The notes: generated by a model from the letters alone, not told the origin. DNA of 15,613 bases from Cyanobacteria bacterium UBA1186 (GCA_002309875.1 DBYM01000071.1:35415-51027); one strand, 5' to 3'. Counted from the stretch's first letter, positions 1-7,440 are shown. Numbers and translations: made by a program.

Positions 1-377
1 ACAATGATTTTTATACCCAATTCCAAAGCCTTTGAAAGTACAAAACGGGTCTGCGGCATAGGACCTTCAGCCGCATCAACAATGAGCAGCGCACCGTCAA
101 CCATACCCAATACACGTTCAACTTCTCCTCCGAAATCAGCGTGGCCGGGAGTATCGACAACATTGATTTTTATACCTTTATAATCAATCGAAATGTTTTT
201 TGCCAGAATTGTAATCCCGCGTTCACGCTCAAGGTCGTTGCTGTCCAAAACCCTTTCCTGCATCTGCTGATTTTCCCTGAAAACACCGCTCTGTTTCAGA
301 AGGCAGTCAACAAGCGTTGTTTTGCCGTGGTCAACGTGTGCAATTATGGCTATATTTCTGATATTTTTCTTATCCAT
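1..377 (-). CDS. typA: Translational GTPase TypA/BipA, N-terminal part (cut by window edge)
   Basis: TypA/BipA is an EF-G-like GTPase that binds the 70S ribosome and helps ribosome assembly and stress adaptation. The reverse strand translates from an ATG at 377-375 as MDKKNIRNIAIIAHVDHGKT, with the G1 P-loop AHVDHGKT at residues 13-20. It is followed by the switch I region LERERGITI and the G3 motif VDTPGHADFGGEVERV. The run ending in DGALLIVDAAEGPMPQTRFVL is diagnostic for the TypA/LepA/EF-G group, and the GGEVERVLGMVDG wording fits TypA best. Only about 125 residues are in the window; the NKxD motif and the later domains lie beyond position 1. The gene has its own promoter just upstream and a weak ribosome binding site. 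LepA is the main alternative, but its switch region differs. Confidence 0.93.
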   Translation of the reverse strand, partial: MDKKNIRNIAIIAHVDHGKTTLVDCLLKQSGVFRENQQMQERVLDSNDLERERGITILAKNISIDYKGIKINVVDTPGHADFGGEVERVLGMVDGALLIVDAAEGPMPQTRFVLSKALELGIKII

Positions 378-411
378 ACCCGTTCTGCTCTAGTGTACTT
401 ATTACACTTAT

Positions 412-440
412 ATTGTAGGAGAAAGGTTCTCCAAAATCAA
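412..440 (-). promoter_or_regulatory. Sigma-70-type promoter of typA with an internal dyad
   Basis: On the minus strand TTGATT (440-435) is separated by exactly 17 bases from TACAAT (417-412), which puts the start of transcription near 405. The spacer contains a perfect inverted repeat, GGAGAA-3 nt-TTCTCC (418-432). A second repeat, AGTGTA-5 nt-TACACT (392-408), sits at the expected start of transcription. The arrangement resembles operator sites, but no regulator is identified. Confidence 0.65.
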
Positions 441-445
441 TAGGG

Positions 446-805
446 TTAAATATTAATAAACCTTTTAAACTCGTTCCAGATGCTTCTTGCATCTTCCTTC
501 CACAAATGTGCAATCCCTCTGTAATAAGGTTTATATTCGTCAATTATGTTTTTGGGTAAATCTTTTCCCTGAATTAAAGTCTGTGCAATAGTTTCCAAAT
601 ATTCGTCCTGCGCATCTCTGTATTCAATATCCATTCTGCGCATATCTTCATCTGCTTCATAGTGAACTAGCGCATGATATGCACACTCAATACTTCTGTC
701 CGTAGTTTCGGGAAACTTCTTTATCGCCTCACGAACATTAATCTGTTCGGTAAGAACGGCAATAATCAGTCTCCCGACAAATTCTCTGTTTTGTCTGTTG
801 TTCAT
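446..805 (-). CDS. Hypothetical protein, 119 aa, probably leaderless
   Basis: I do not recognise this protein family. It is soluble, has no signal peptide or membrane segment, and is rich in charged and aromatic residues. The predicted structure is mostly helical, with a Tyr/Asp/Glu-rich middle (residues about 45-75) and a Trp-containing C-terminus (LWKEDARSIWNEFKRF). The sequence behaves like a real gene: codon use matches its neighbours and the frame is closed cleanly between a promoter and typA. No Shine-Dalgarno sequence precedes the ATG. Instead an extended -10 box (TGCTATAAT) ends six bases before it, so the mRNA is expected to begin at the start codon. The lipoprotein gene lies 19 bp upstream, but this promoter makes an independent transcript likely. 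Confidence 0.75.
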   Translation of the reverse strand: MNNRQNREFVGRLIIAVLTEQINVREAIKKFPETTDRSIECAYHALVHYEADEDMRRMDIEYRDAQDEYLETIAQTLIQGKDLPKNIIDEYKPYYRGIAHLWKEDARSIWNEFKRFINI

Positions 806-811
806 AAAAAC

Positions 812-820
812 ATTATAGCA
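812..820 (-). promoter_or_regulatory. Extended -10 promoter of the 119-aa gene
   Basis: The minus strand reads TGCTATAAT from 820 to 812, a perfect extended -10 element with no convincing -35. The seventh base after the -10 box is the A of the ATG at 805, predicting a leaderless transcript. Confidence 0.55.
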
Positions 821-824
821 CTGT

Positions 825-1088
825 TTAGAAACTGTATGGATTTACAACTTTAACGTCGAAATTCATATCACCTGGGCCCATTTTTGCATCGTATTTAAGC
901 CTTGGACCTTCGCTCAAGTCTATTGCGCCGCCATTCGAAGTTGTACTCCTCTGTTCAGCGGGCAAATATTTTTCCAATTTGCGCTGATAATTAATTGCCT
1001 GCTGTTTTTTGGGAGGGGTGCATGCGGTAAGACAGAAAACAGAACACAGAATTAAAACACTTAAAATAACAAGACCGTACTTTTTCAT
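825..1088 (-). CDS. Small lipoprotein, 87 aa
   Basis: The protein begins MKKYGLVILSVLILCSVFC and continues LTAC, a classical lipoprotein signal peptide with lipobox L-T-A-C at residues 20-23. The mature chain is therefore expected to be acylated on Cys23 and anchored to a membrane. It is only about 65 residues long, basic near the start (PPKKQQAINYQRKLEKYL) and ends FDVKVVNPYSF; I see no known domain. An upstream in-frame ATG at 1124 exists, but I chose 1088: it has GAGG (1099-1096) seven bases before it, it gives a proper signal peptide, and 1124 lies inside the -10 box. A promoter is visible at 1123-1150. Confidence 0.8.
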   Translation of the reverse strand: MKKYGLVILSVLILCSVFCLTACTPPKKQQAINYQRKLEKYLPAEQRSTTSNGGAIDLSEGPRLKYDAKMGPGDMNFDVKVVNPYSF

Positions 1089-1122
1089 AATAAAGCCTCG
1101 AAATATTAGGAGCATCATGTAC

Positions 1123-1150
1123 ATTATAACATTTTTTTTCGCACCTTCAA
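1123..1150 (-). promoter_or_regulatory. Promoter of the lipoprotein gene
   Basis: Minus strand: TTGAAG (1150-1145), a 16-base spacer, then TATAAT (1128-1123) extended by an upstream TGT. Predicted transcription start is near 1116, giving a leader of about 28 nt with a GAGG ribosome binding site. Confidence 0.6.
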
Positions 1151-1224
1151 GTGGTATTCACAGTATTATACGCCGAACAGAGGACAAAATTTTTAATTTT
1201 CCGCACCATGTTTACTTCAAAAAT

Positions 1225-1256
1225 TTGATTATTAAAAAAATAAAGTGTAATATAAT
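1225..1256 (+). promoter_or_regulatory. Promoter of the S41 peptidase-recJ pair
   Basis: TTGATT (1225-1230) is followed 17 bases later by TAATAT (1248-1253), which overlaps TATAAT at 1251-1256. The region is very AT-rich, so the exact -10 box is uncertain. The leader of about 30 nt carries a strong GGAGAGGA site (1279-1286). Confidence 0.5.
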
Positions 1257-1291
1257 ATAAAAGCGCTTTTCAGATTACGGAGAGGAATTTT

Positions 1292-2497
1292 ATGAACAAA
1301 TTTATAAAACCGGGTTTGGCAATAATCGCCGCCTTATATATAACCTGCGGGGCTGTTTTTGCGGCAACTCCCGACCAACTCTATGACGAAGTTTGGAAAA
1401 TCGTAAACAAAAAATATTACGACCCTTCAAACAATTCGCAGGATTGGGCAAAATGGCGTTACCGCTACGAACACAAACTTAAAACCCCCGAAGATGCTTA
1501 TGTAGCAATAGATACAATGCTTGCAAGCCTCAATGACCCCTATACTAGATTTCTCCCTCCAAAAGAGTTTTCGGAAGAAACACAATCAATAAAAGGCTCT
1601 CTTAAAGGTATCGGAACTCAAATCGGAATCAGAGACGGCAACCTTGTAATCATTGCTCCGCTTGAAGATTCTCCCGCAGAACGGGCCGGGCTTCTTGCCG
1701 ACGATCAGATACTTGAAATAAACGGCGAAAGCACAAAGGGTATAAATATTGATGCTGCGGCAGACAAAATCAGAGGTGAAAAGGGAACAACCGTAACACT
1801 TCTTATACAGAGAAAAGGGGTTCCGAACAAACTCTACTCAATTGTGCGTGATGAAATCGAAATCAAATCGGTTTCCACAAAACCGCCCGTTGAAGCAAGC
1901 GTTATCCCTGAAGATATTCAATATATCAGGCTGAGTTCGTTTATAAGTAAAAATGCGGCCTCAGAAATTGAAACAATACTTAATTCCGCAGAAAACAAAA
2001 AAGGGATAATAATAGACCTGCGTTCAAATCCGGGAGGACTTTTAACCAACGCAATTTATATCTCCGATATGCTCCTCAAAGGCGGAGTAATCGTCAGCAC
2101 GGTTGACAGAGACAGATACAAAAGCACGACACGAGCCCGTTATAATCAGGTAACACAAAAGCCCATAGTCGTATTAATCAATAAAGGCTCCGCTTCCGCA
2201 AGCGAAATCCTGAGCGGTGCGCTTAAAGACAACCACAGGGCGACAATTATTGGCGAACAATCCTTCGGAAAAGGTTTGGTACAGGAAATAAATAAATTGC
2301 CCGACGAATCAGGAATGAATATTACCATTCAGAGATATCTGACTCCTGCGGGAACTGATATCCATAAAAAAGGCATTACTCCCGATATTGTGGTAGAATT
2401 AACTAAAGAAAACGTTGAAGCCAAAGATGACGTTCAGTTGAAAAAGGCTATTGAAGTATTGGAACAGATGACATGTCTTGCACAAGAGAATGGATAA
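1292..2497 (+). CDS. Secreted S41 carboxyl-terminal processing peptidase (CtpA-type)
   Basis: This is a serine protease of the Prc/CtpA family (MEROPS S41), acting outside the cytoplasmic membrane on protein C-termini. A signal peptide covers residues 1 to about 24 (GLAIIAALYITCGAVFAA). The N-terminal helical part contains LNDPYTRFL, a hallmark of CtpA proteins. A PDZ domain runs from about 100 to 190 (GIGTQIG, SPAERAGLLADDQILEINGE). The protease core follows, with RSNPGG at 244-249, GSASASEIL at 299-307 and FGKG at 325-328. By family spacing the catalytic residues are Ser302, Lys327 and Gln331, all present. Length (401 aa) is normal. A very good Shine-Dalgarno supports this start. The 3' end overlaps recJ by 25 bp, so the two are co-transcribed and probably translationally coupled. 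Confidence 0.94.
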   Translation: MNKFIKPGLAIIAALYITCGAVFAATPDQLYDEVWKIVNKKYYDPSNNSQDWAKWRYRYEHKLKTPEDAYVAIDTMLASLNDPYTRFLPPKEFSEETQSIKGSLKGIGTQIGIRDGNLVIIAPLEDSPAERAGLLADDQILEINGESTKGINIDAAADKIRGEKGTTVTLLIQRKGVPNKLYSIVRDEIEIKSVSTKPPVEASVIPEDIQYIRLSSFISKNAASEIETILNSAENKKGIIIDLRSNPGGLLTNAIYISDMLLKGGVIVSTVDRDRYKSTTRARYNQVTQKPIVVLINKGSASASEILSGALKDNHRATIIGEQSFGKGLVQEINKLPDESGMNITIQRYLTPAGTDIHKKGITPDIVVELTKENVEAKDDVQLKKAIEVLEQMTCLAQENG

Positions 2498-4803
2498 TAA
2501 ACAAAAGCGACAGCAAGAAACCTTTAATAGACAGGCTTTTAGAGGTAAGGGGGATTAAAACGGAGGTTGCAAAACACGAGTTTTTGCACCCGTTTGACAT
2601 TACCCTGACTCACCCCAATGCTTTTTGCGATATGCCCAAAGCCGTTGACAGAATTGTAAAAGCCATTGATAACAAAGAAAAAATCCTGATTTACGGCGAC
2701 TTTGATGCTGACGGAGTAACATCAACCTCCGTTCTTCTGAAAACATTTAAGTATTTGGGTGGAGAGGTTGATTATTATATCCCGAACAGAGACGGCGAAG
2801 GACACGGAATGAACTTAACGTCGTTACAGCCTTATCTCAAACCAAACGGCCCGAAACTTATAATAACGGTTGATAACGGGATTAGCAATGTTGACGAAGT
2901 TAAAAAAATCAAAACCTTCGGGAAGGATATAATAATAACAGACCACCACGAGGCTCCCGAAGAACTTCCGCCCGCTTATGCAATTATTAACCCGAAGGCA
3001 ATGAATTCCCTCGATGAAAAACTCACCGCAACGCAGATTGAATATCTTACCTCGCTTGCAGGAGTGGGTGTCGCTTTCAAACTTGCACAGGGCGTACTTG
3101 AGAGATATGAAAAACTGAGTTACAGTTATGAAATATTACCATACGTAACGGTAGGAACAATAGCCGACGTCGTTCCCTTAATAGGTGAAAACAGGTATTT
3201 GGTTATAAAGGGACTTGAACTTATTTCAAAAGGCAAACACTACGGACTGAAACGTATGCTCGAAAGTGCGGGAGTTAATTTTGAAAACGGAATTACGGCG
3301 GAACAAATTGCCTTTACGGTTGCTCCGAGGGTAAATGCATCAGGAAGGCTTGATACGGTAGAAGCAGCCATTAAATTTATGACTTCCGAAAACAAACAGG
3401 AAGTTGATATGGCTCTTACCACTCTTGAACAATATAACAGAATGCGTCAGGAACTTTGCGCAGTAACCTTTGAAGAAGCCGACAAAATGTGGAAAGCCAC
3501 AGGTATGAAAGACAATGCTATTGTACTTTTCAACAAAGACTGGCGGTCGGGAATCGTGGGAATTGTTGCTTCAAAATTTGTTGATAAGTATTACAAGCCG
3601 ACGTTTATAGTAACTTATTCCGAAGAAAATAATGAGTACCGCTGTTCCTCAAGAGGAGTTCAGGAATTAAGCATTTATGAAATCCTTTCAAACATTTCGG
3701 AGCATCTTGACCGATTCGGCGGACACAAACTCGCAGGCGGATTCAATTTTTCCGGAGAAAAATCAAGTTTTGAAACCGTAAAAAAAGCAATAAACCAAAC
3801 CGTTGATGAAATGTTAAACGGAGAAAAACTTAAACCGTCTTTAAACATTGATTTGGAACTTGATATAAAAGATTTGGATATCTCTCTTGTTGAAGAAATC
3901 AGCAAACTTGAGCCTTTTGGAGCATCAAATCCGAGCCCGACTTTTGTTCTGAAGGATTTAAAAATAAAACAAAAAAAATTAATGGGACCTAATAAAGAAC
4001 ATTTAAAACTTGTAATTGATACTCCACGGGGAACAAAAGATTGTGTATGGTGGTCGAAAGGAGATACGCCTCTTATTGCGGGAGATAAGATAGATATTGC
4101 CTTCGCGCCTCAACTTAATACCTTTAATAACGTTACCGACATTCAACTCGTTATTAAAGATATCCATTCCGATGCACTCAAAGAGGAAGAACCATCAAAA
4201 CTCAAAATATATGACCATCGCAAAAAGTCCAATATCTTACCGCAGGTTGACGACTATATAAAAACAGCAAAGGTCGGCATCTCCGTTTTCGTTGAGGACA
4301 GGAATATTTCCGAAGAACTTAAACCTTATCAAAATATTAAAAACCATATCGTAAACAGGCTGACTGCCGACAAAAATGACGTTTTAATGTTCTTTGACTA
4401 TCCGTGCGACGAAGACGTTTATGAAAATCTGAAACAAAAAGTCTGTGCATCATCAATTCATTATATGAATTACCAAAATTATAAACCCGATGAAGAAGGA
4501 ATATTAAAGACTTTCGCAAGCATGATAAGATATGCCTGCAACAATCTCGAGGGGAATTTTGTTCTTGTGCGCGCTGCCGCTGCACTCGGTATCACAGAGG
4601 AAGCCGTTGAAACACTTCTTGACCTATATAATGACTGCGGAATGGTCAAAATCCTTGCGAGAGATGAAAATGCCTGCAAAATTGATTTTATTGAAGGTGT
4701 GGAACTTTCAAAACTGTTAAATTCACCAAAATTTGCGGAATTTTCGGAACTGATGGATAAAATTAACGAATACAAAAACAGTTTTATGACTTCCGAATTA
4801 TAG
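2473..4803 (+). CDS. recJ: Single-stranded-DNA-specific 5'-3' exonuclease RecJ
   Basis: RecJ degrades single-stranded DNA 5' to 3' in the RecFOR recombination pathway and in mismatch and base-excision repair. The DHH phosphoesterase motifs are intact: YGDFDADGV at residues 74-82, VDNGIS at 133-138 and TDHHE at 156-160. The DHHA1 region is also present (WRSGIVGIVASK near 357-368, CSSRG at 391-395, GGHKLAGG at 416-423). An OB-fold segment follows (LEPFGASNPSPTF). At 776 aa it is longer than the roughly 580 aa of E. coli RecJ. The extra C-terminal 190 or so residues look like the extension found in Firmicutes and some other RecJs. The start lies within the end of the peptidase gene; MSCTREWI is a typical RecJ beginning. 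No terminator is evident after the stop. Confidence 0.95.
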   Translation: MSCTREWIINKSDSKKPLIDRLLEVRGIKTEVAKHEFLHPFDITLTHPNAFCDMPKAVDRIVKAIDNKEKILIYGDFDADGVTSTSVLLKTFKYLGGEVDYYIPNRDGEGHGMNLTSLQPYLKPNGPKLIITVDNGISNVDEVKKIKTFGKDIIITDHHEAPEELPPAYAIINPKAMNSLDEKLTATQIEYLTSLAGVGVAFKLAQGVLERYEKLSYSYEILPYVTVGTIADVVPLIGENRYLVIKGLELISKGKHYGLKRMLESAGVNFENGITAEQIAFTVAPRVNASGRLDTVEAAIKFMTSENKQEVDMALTTLEQYNRMRQELCAVTFEEADKMWKATGMKDNAIVLFNKDWRSGIVGIVASKFVDKYYKPTFIVTYSEENNEYRCSSRGVQELSIYEILSNISEHLDRFGGHKLAGGFNFSGEKSSFETVKKAINQTVDEMLNGEKLKPSLNIDLELDIKDLDISLVEEISKLEPFGASNPSPTFVLKDLKIKQKKLMGPNKEHLKLVIDTPRGTKDCVWWSKGDTPLIAGDKIDIAFAPQLNTFNNVTDIQLVIKDIHSDALKEEEPSKLKIYDHRKKSNILPQVDDYIKTAKVGISVFVEDRNISEELKPYQNIKNHIVNRLTADKNDVLMFFDYPCDEDVYENLKQKVCASSIHYMNYQNYKPDEEGILKTFASMIRYACNNLEGNFVLVRAAAALGITEEAVETLLDLYNDCGMVKILARDENACKIDFIEGVELSKLLNSPKFAEFSELMDKINEYKNSFMTSEL

Positions 4804-4825
4804 TATTTTAGCGCAAATTCATACA

Positions 4826-4862
4826 TATAAACGGTTTATAACAAACGGTTATAGACTATAAT
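4826..4862 (+). promoter_or_regulatory. fliD promoter with tandem operator-like dyads
   Basis: A perfect -10 box TATAAT lies at 4857-4862 with only a weak -35. Over and just behind the -35 position is a perfect dyad, TATAAAC-G-GTTTATA (4826-4840). It is followed by a partial second copy, AAACGGTTATA (4843-4853). The AAACGGTT core recurs 14 bp apart. I looked for a sigma-28 promoter here and did not find a good one. Confidence 0.5.
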
Positions 4863-4905
4863 TTAGAGTGTAAAATAATGTTTTTGACAAAAAGGATTTT
4901 GAAAG

Positions 4906-6639
4906 ATGACGATTTCTTTTAGCGGTCTTGCTTCAGGCTTAGACACAGCGGCTTGGGTTGATGCATTTGTTTCGGTAAAACAAGAAAAAGTTACAAAACT
5001 TCAGACGGAGTTACAGGATATTAAAGCAAAGAAAAGCACTCTGCTTGATACCCGTTCCGTTTTTACCTCCCTGAGAAGTTCTTTAGAAAAAATTACCGAT
5101 AAAAAATTCGGCGGAACATTTGACCTTTTCGGGAAAAATACCGCACTCTCAACTAATGAAGATATATTTACGGCGGTCGCAGGAACAGGGGCTTTAAGGC
5201 AGAATTACAGTGTTGCGGTACAACAACTTGCAACCTGTACAAAAGCAGTCTCAAAAAACAGTGCAAGTTCGATTGCCGACGATACAACAAAACTTAAGAA
5301 TATAGGAATAAAAGAAGGAACTCTGTCCGTATTTGTTGACGGCGTTAAAACAACCGTTAATATTGAAAAAGACGATACCATAGGTGACCTGAGAGCAGAC
5401 CTTGCAGCGGCAGGGGTAAATGCGGTTATTGATGAACAGGGCATTTTGACTATGGCTGCACAAAATCCTGAAAATGAAATCCATATCGGTGCAACAACGG
5501 ATACAACAAATCTTGTATCTTTAACAGGGCTTGAAAAGAAAACTGACGGAAGTTACGCATCGACAAATTCTTTATACAAAGCAACCCTGTCCTCCAAACT
5601 TACTGCCGAGGATTCAGGATTTAACGGACAAATAACCGAAGGAACTTTCACCATCGGTAATGCGGTATTTAACATAACCGAAAGCACAACATTGTCTTCG
5701 TTAATTTCAAAAATCAATGACAGCAGCGAGGCGCAGGCAAATGCATATTGGGACGATACAACAGGAAAATTAATCATAACATCAAAGAACGAAGGCGCTT
5801 CCTATATAAATATTGAAGCAGGAACAAGCAACTTTACTGATATAATGGGACTTACCGAATCCTCATGGGATTCCGAAGGCAATCTTGTATCCTCAAAAAT
5901 GTTTACAGAGGCTCAGGAAATCGGCAAAAATGCACTGTTTTCAATTAACGGAACAAGCATGACTTCAACTTCAAACACGGTTTCCGAAGATGTTTCAAGA
6001 ATAACGGGAGTGACACTGACTCTTAAAAAAGTCACTACGGAGGAAGATGAGCCTGCAAATCTTGAAGTAACACAAGACACTTCCGAACTTGTAGAAGCAG
6101 TTAAGAATTTTATTGATTCATATAACAACCTTGTTGACAAAGTAAATGAGGTAACCGCAAGCGGTGCTGATTTCCAGAGAGAATCATCGCTTAAAAGTTT
6201 TAAAAATTCTTTAAGGAATTACGCAATGGGCTCCAACACCAACGACGGAATATACACAGCACTTTCGCAAATCGGTATTACGGGCAACAAGGCTGAAGGT
6301 GCAAGTATTACAGACGATAACGGTCATCTTGTGTTCAATGAAGAAACCTTCTTAAAAGCAATGCAGGAGAATCCCGAATCAGTTGAAGCAATTTTAGGCG
6401 ATGAGAACGGCGTCCTAAATCAGATGGAAAATACTGTTGAACTGGCATTACAGGCAGTAACAGGTTTCTTTGATATAAAACAAAGCACCTTTGATTCGGA
6501 TATAACCAAGATGGAACAAAAAATCACAAAACAAAAGGATAAAATTTCAGTCTATAAAACGCAAATGGAAAAGAAATTCAGCAACATGGAACTTTTAATA
6601 TCCAAAATGCAGGACGGTTACAGTTCTTTCTTGTCTTAA
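4906..6639 (+). CDS. fliD: Flagellar filament cap / hook-associated protein 2 (FliD)
   Basis: FliD forms the pentameric cap at the flagellar tip that folds and inserts each new flagellin subunit. It is exported by the flagellar type III apparatus, so no Sec signal is expected or seen. The N-terminus MTISFSGLASGLDTAAWVDAF matches the FliD N-domain (residues 1 to about 100, with a heptad-like helix at 25-60). Middle domains with flagellin-IN-like repeats (about 115-330) are rich in Thr, Ser and Asn. The FliD C-domain runs from about 335 to 560 and ends in a coiled coil (KMEQKITKQKDKISVYKTQMEKKFSNMELLISKMQ). Length (577 aa) is within the family range. AAAGGA lies about 12 bases before the ATG. 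No other flagellar structural gene is in the window, so flagellar genes are probably dispersed. Confidence 0.94.
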   Translation: MTISFSGLASGLDTAAWVDAFVSVKQEKVTKLQTELQDIKAKKSTLLDTRSVFTSLRSSLEKITDKKFGGTFDLFGKNTALSTNEDIFTAVAGTGALRQNYSVAVQQLATCTKAVSKNSASSIADDTTKLKNIGIKEGTLSVFVDGVKTTVNIEKDDTIGDLRADLAAAGVNAVIDEQGILTMAAQNPENEIHIGATTDTTNLVSLTGLEKKTDGSYASTNSLYKATLSSKLTAEDSGFNGQITEGTFTIGNAVFNITESTTLSSLISKINDSSEAQANAYWDDTTGKLIITSKNEGASYINIEAGTSNFTDIMGLTESSWDSEGNLVSSKMFTEAQEIGKNALFSINGTSMTSTSNTVSEDVSRITGVTLTLKKVTTEEDEPANLEVTQDTSELVEAVKNFIDSYNNLVDKVNEVTASGADFQRESSLKSFKNSLRNYAMGSNTNDGIYTALSQIGITGNKAEGASITDDNGHLVFNEETFLKAMQENPESVEAILGDENGVLNQMENTVELALQAVTGFFDIKQSTFDSDITKMEQKITKQKDKISVYKTQMEKKFSNMELLISKMQDGYSSFLS

Positions 6640-6710
6640 AAAAGTTTTTATCCTGATAAATAATCTGTTGCAAAAACAACATATGTGATATTAAGAAATG
6701 TAAAGTTACG

Positions 6711-6742
6711 GAGAATTGTTAAGCGGTTTCTTAACAATTCTC
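6711..6742 (+). other. Strong hairpin downstream of fliD
   Basis: A perfect 13-bp stem, GAGAATTGTTAAG (6711-6723) and CTTAACAATTCTC (6730-6742), closes a 6-nt loop 71 bp after the fliD stop. The usual T-run is missing: TTAATATT follows, and a T6 run comes only about 15 bases later. It could be a weak terminator, an mRNA 3'-end stabiliser or a protein site on DNA. Confidence 0.7.
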
Positions 6743-6813
6743 TTAATATTGCCATGATTTTTTACCCTTAAGTAACATTTTATTAAGTAATGTAACAAAG
6801 CACTAAAACCGCC

Positions 6814-6840
6814 TAAAGAATAGTAAAAACGGGCCGATAA
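6814..6840 (+). promoter_or_regulatory. Sigma-28 (FliA) class 3 flagellar promoter
   Basis: TAAAGAAT (6814-6821), exactly 11 bases, then GCCGATAA (6833-6840). The established FliA consensus is TAAAGTTT-N11-GCCGATAA, so the -10 half matches at all eight positions, the -35 half at six of eight including the key TAAA, and the spacing is exact. Predicted transcription start is near 6847, leaving a leader of about 38 nt before the ATG at 6885. Confidence 0.85.
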
Positions 6841-6884
6841 CACATACATCAGAAGTTTAGTTAATGAAATTTGAGGTATGTGTT

Positions 6885-7433
6885 ATGAAAAAAATCTTGG
6901 CATCAATTTTAGTATTATTCGTTTTTACGGTTGCTCAGGCATTCGCTTACAATTTAAAGAATTTTTCAAATGATCAGAAAATTCTTTCCGCTTTGGAATT
7001 GCTTGAAAGAAACGGAGATTATGACGTTTTCGCAAATCTTCAGAAAAACAGTATAAAAATTAAGTTTTATAACCTTTCAGGATACGGAACGGTTTACGGT
7101 ACAAATTCTTATGACAGTTACGGAAGAAGAGTTATCCTTATCAATTCAGCATATCAGAATGCTCCTGCAGAACAGATTGCATGCCTGATTGCTCATGAAA
7201 GTATGCACGTTCTGAGAAAAGCAACTTTGGAAGAAGAAACAATTGCAACTCAGAAAGAAGCAGCAACCTGGATGAGATTAAAAAATTCTTCAAAAGTATA
7301 TCCTGACAGCAAATTAACAAAAAGATTGGATAAATTAGCAGGTTTACAGGCTAATTCTATCGCTGACGGCAACAATTACATACACGACAAAATTGCATCA
7401 AGCAGTTTTTACAGAGCACAATTCGGTATGTAG
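6885..7433 (+). CDS. Secreted HExxH putative zinc metallopeptidase, 182 aa
   Basis: The protein starts with a clear Sec signal peptide (MKKILASILVLFVFTVAQAF, cleavage near residue 21). The mature part holds a zinc-protease motif, AHESMHVL, with HESMH at residues 104-108. EEETIATQKEAATW follows at 117-130 and could supply a glutamate third ligand (Glu119 or Glu125), as in gluzincins. I do not recognise a named family; substrate and activity are unknown. I chose the ATG at 6885 because GAGG (6873-6876) lies eight bases upstream and it begins the signal peptide; an in-frame ATG at 6864 adds seven residues without these features. The gene stands alone behind a sigma-28 promoter, which ties its expression to late flagellar assembly, and ends at a terminator at 7553-7580. 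Peptidoglycan, matrix or host protein turnover are guesses. Confidence 0.82.
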   Translation: MKKILASILVLFVFTVAQAFAYNLKNFSNDQKILSALELLERNGDYDVFANLQKNSIKIKFYNLSGYGTVYGTNSYDSYGRRVILINSAYQNAPAEQIACLIAHESMHVLRKATLEEETIATQKEAATWMRLKNSSKVYPDSKLTKRLDKLAGLQANSIADGNNYIHDKIASSSFYRAQFGM

Positions 7434-7440
7434 GGATAAA

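Noticed and set aside
141..443. Plus-strand 100-codon frame at the left end
   Set aside because: It is the antisense of typA and its promoter; the minus-strand GTPase motifs are unmistakable.
4479..4826. Minus-strand reading frame of 115 codons antisense to the end of recJ
   Set aside because: It lies inside a well-supported recJ frame, has no ribosome binding site and its product is Ser-rich shadow-like sequence.
4828..4854. Possible sigma-28 promoter before fliD (TAAA followed by GGTTATAG)
   Set aside because: The -10 half matches only about four of eight positions, while a perfect TATAAT lies just downstream.
6701..6708. TAAAGTTA, a second possible sigma-28 -35 box
   Set aside because: Eleven bases further on there is no GCCGATAA-like -10, only TAAGCGGT inside the hairpin.
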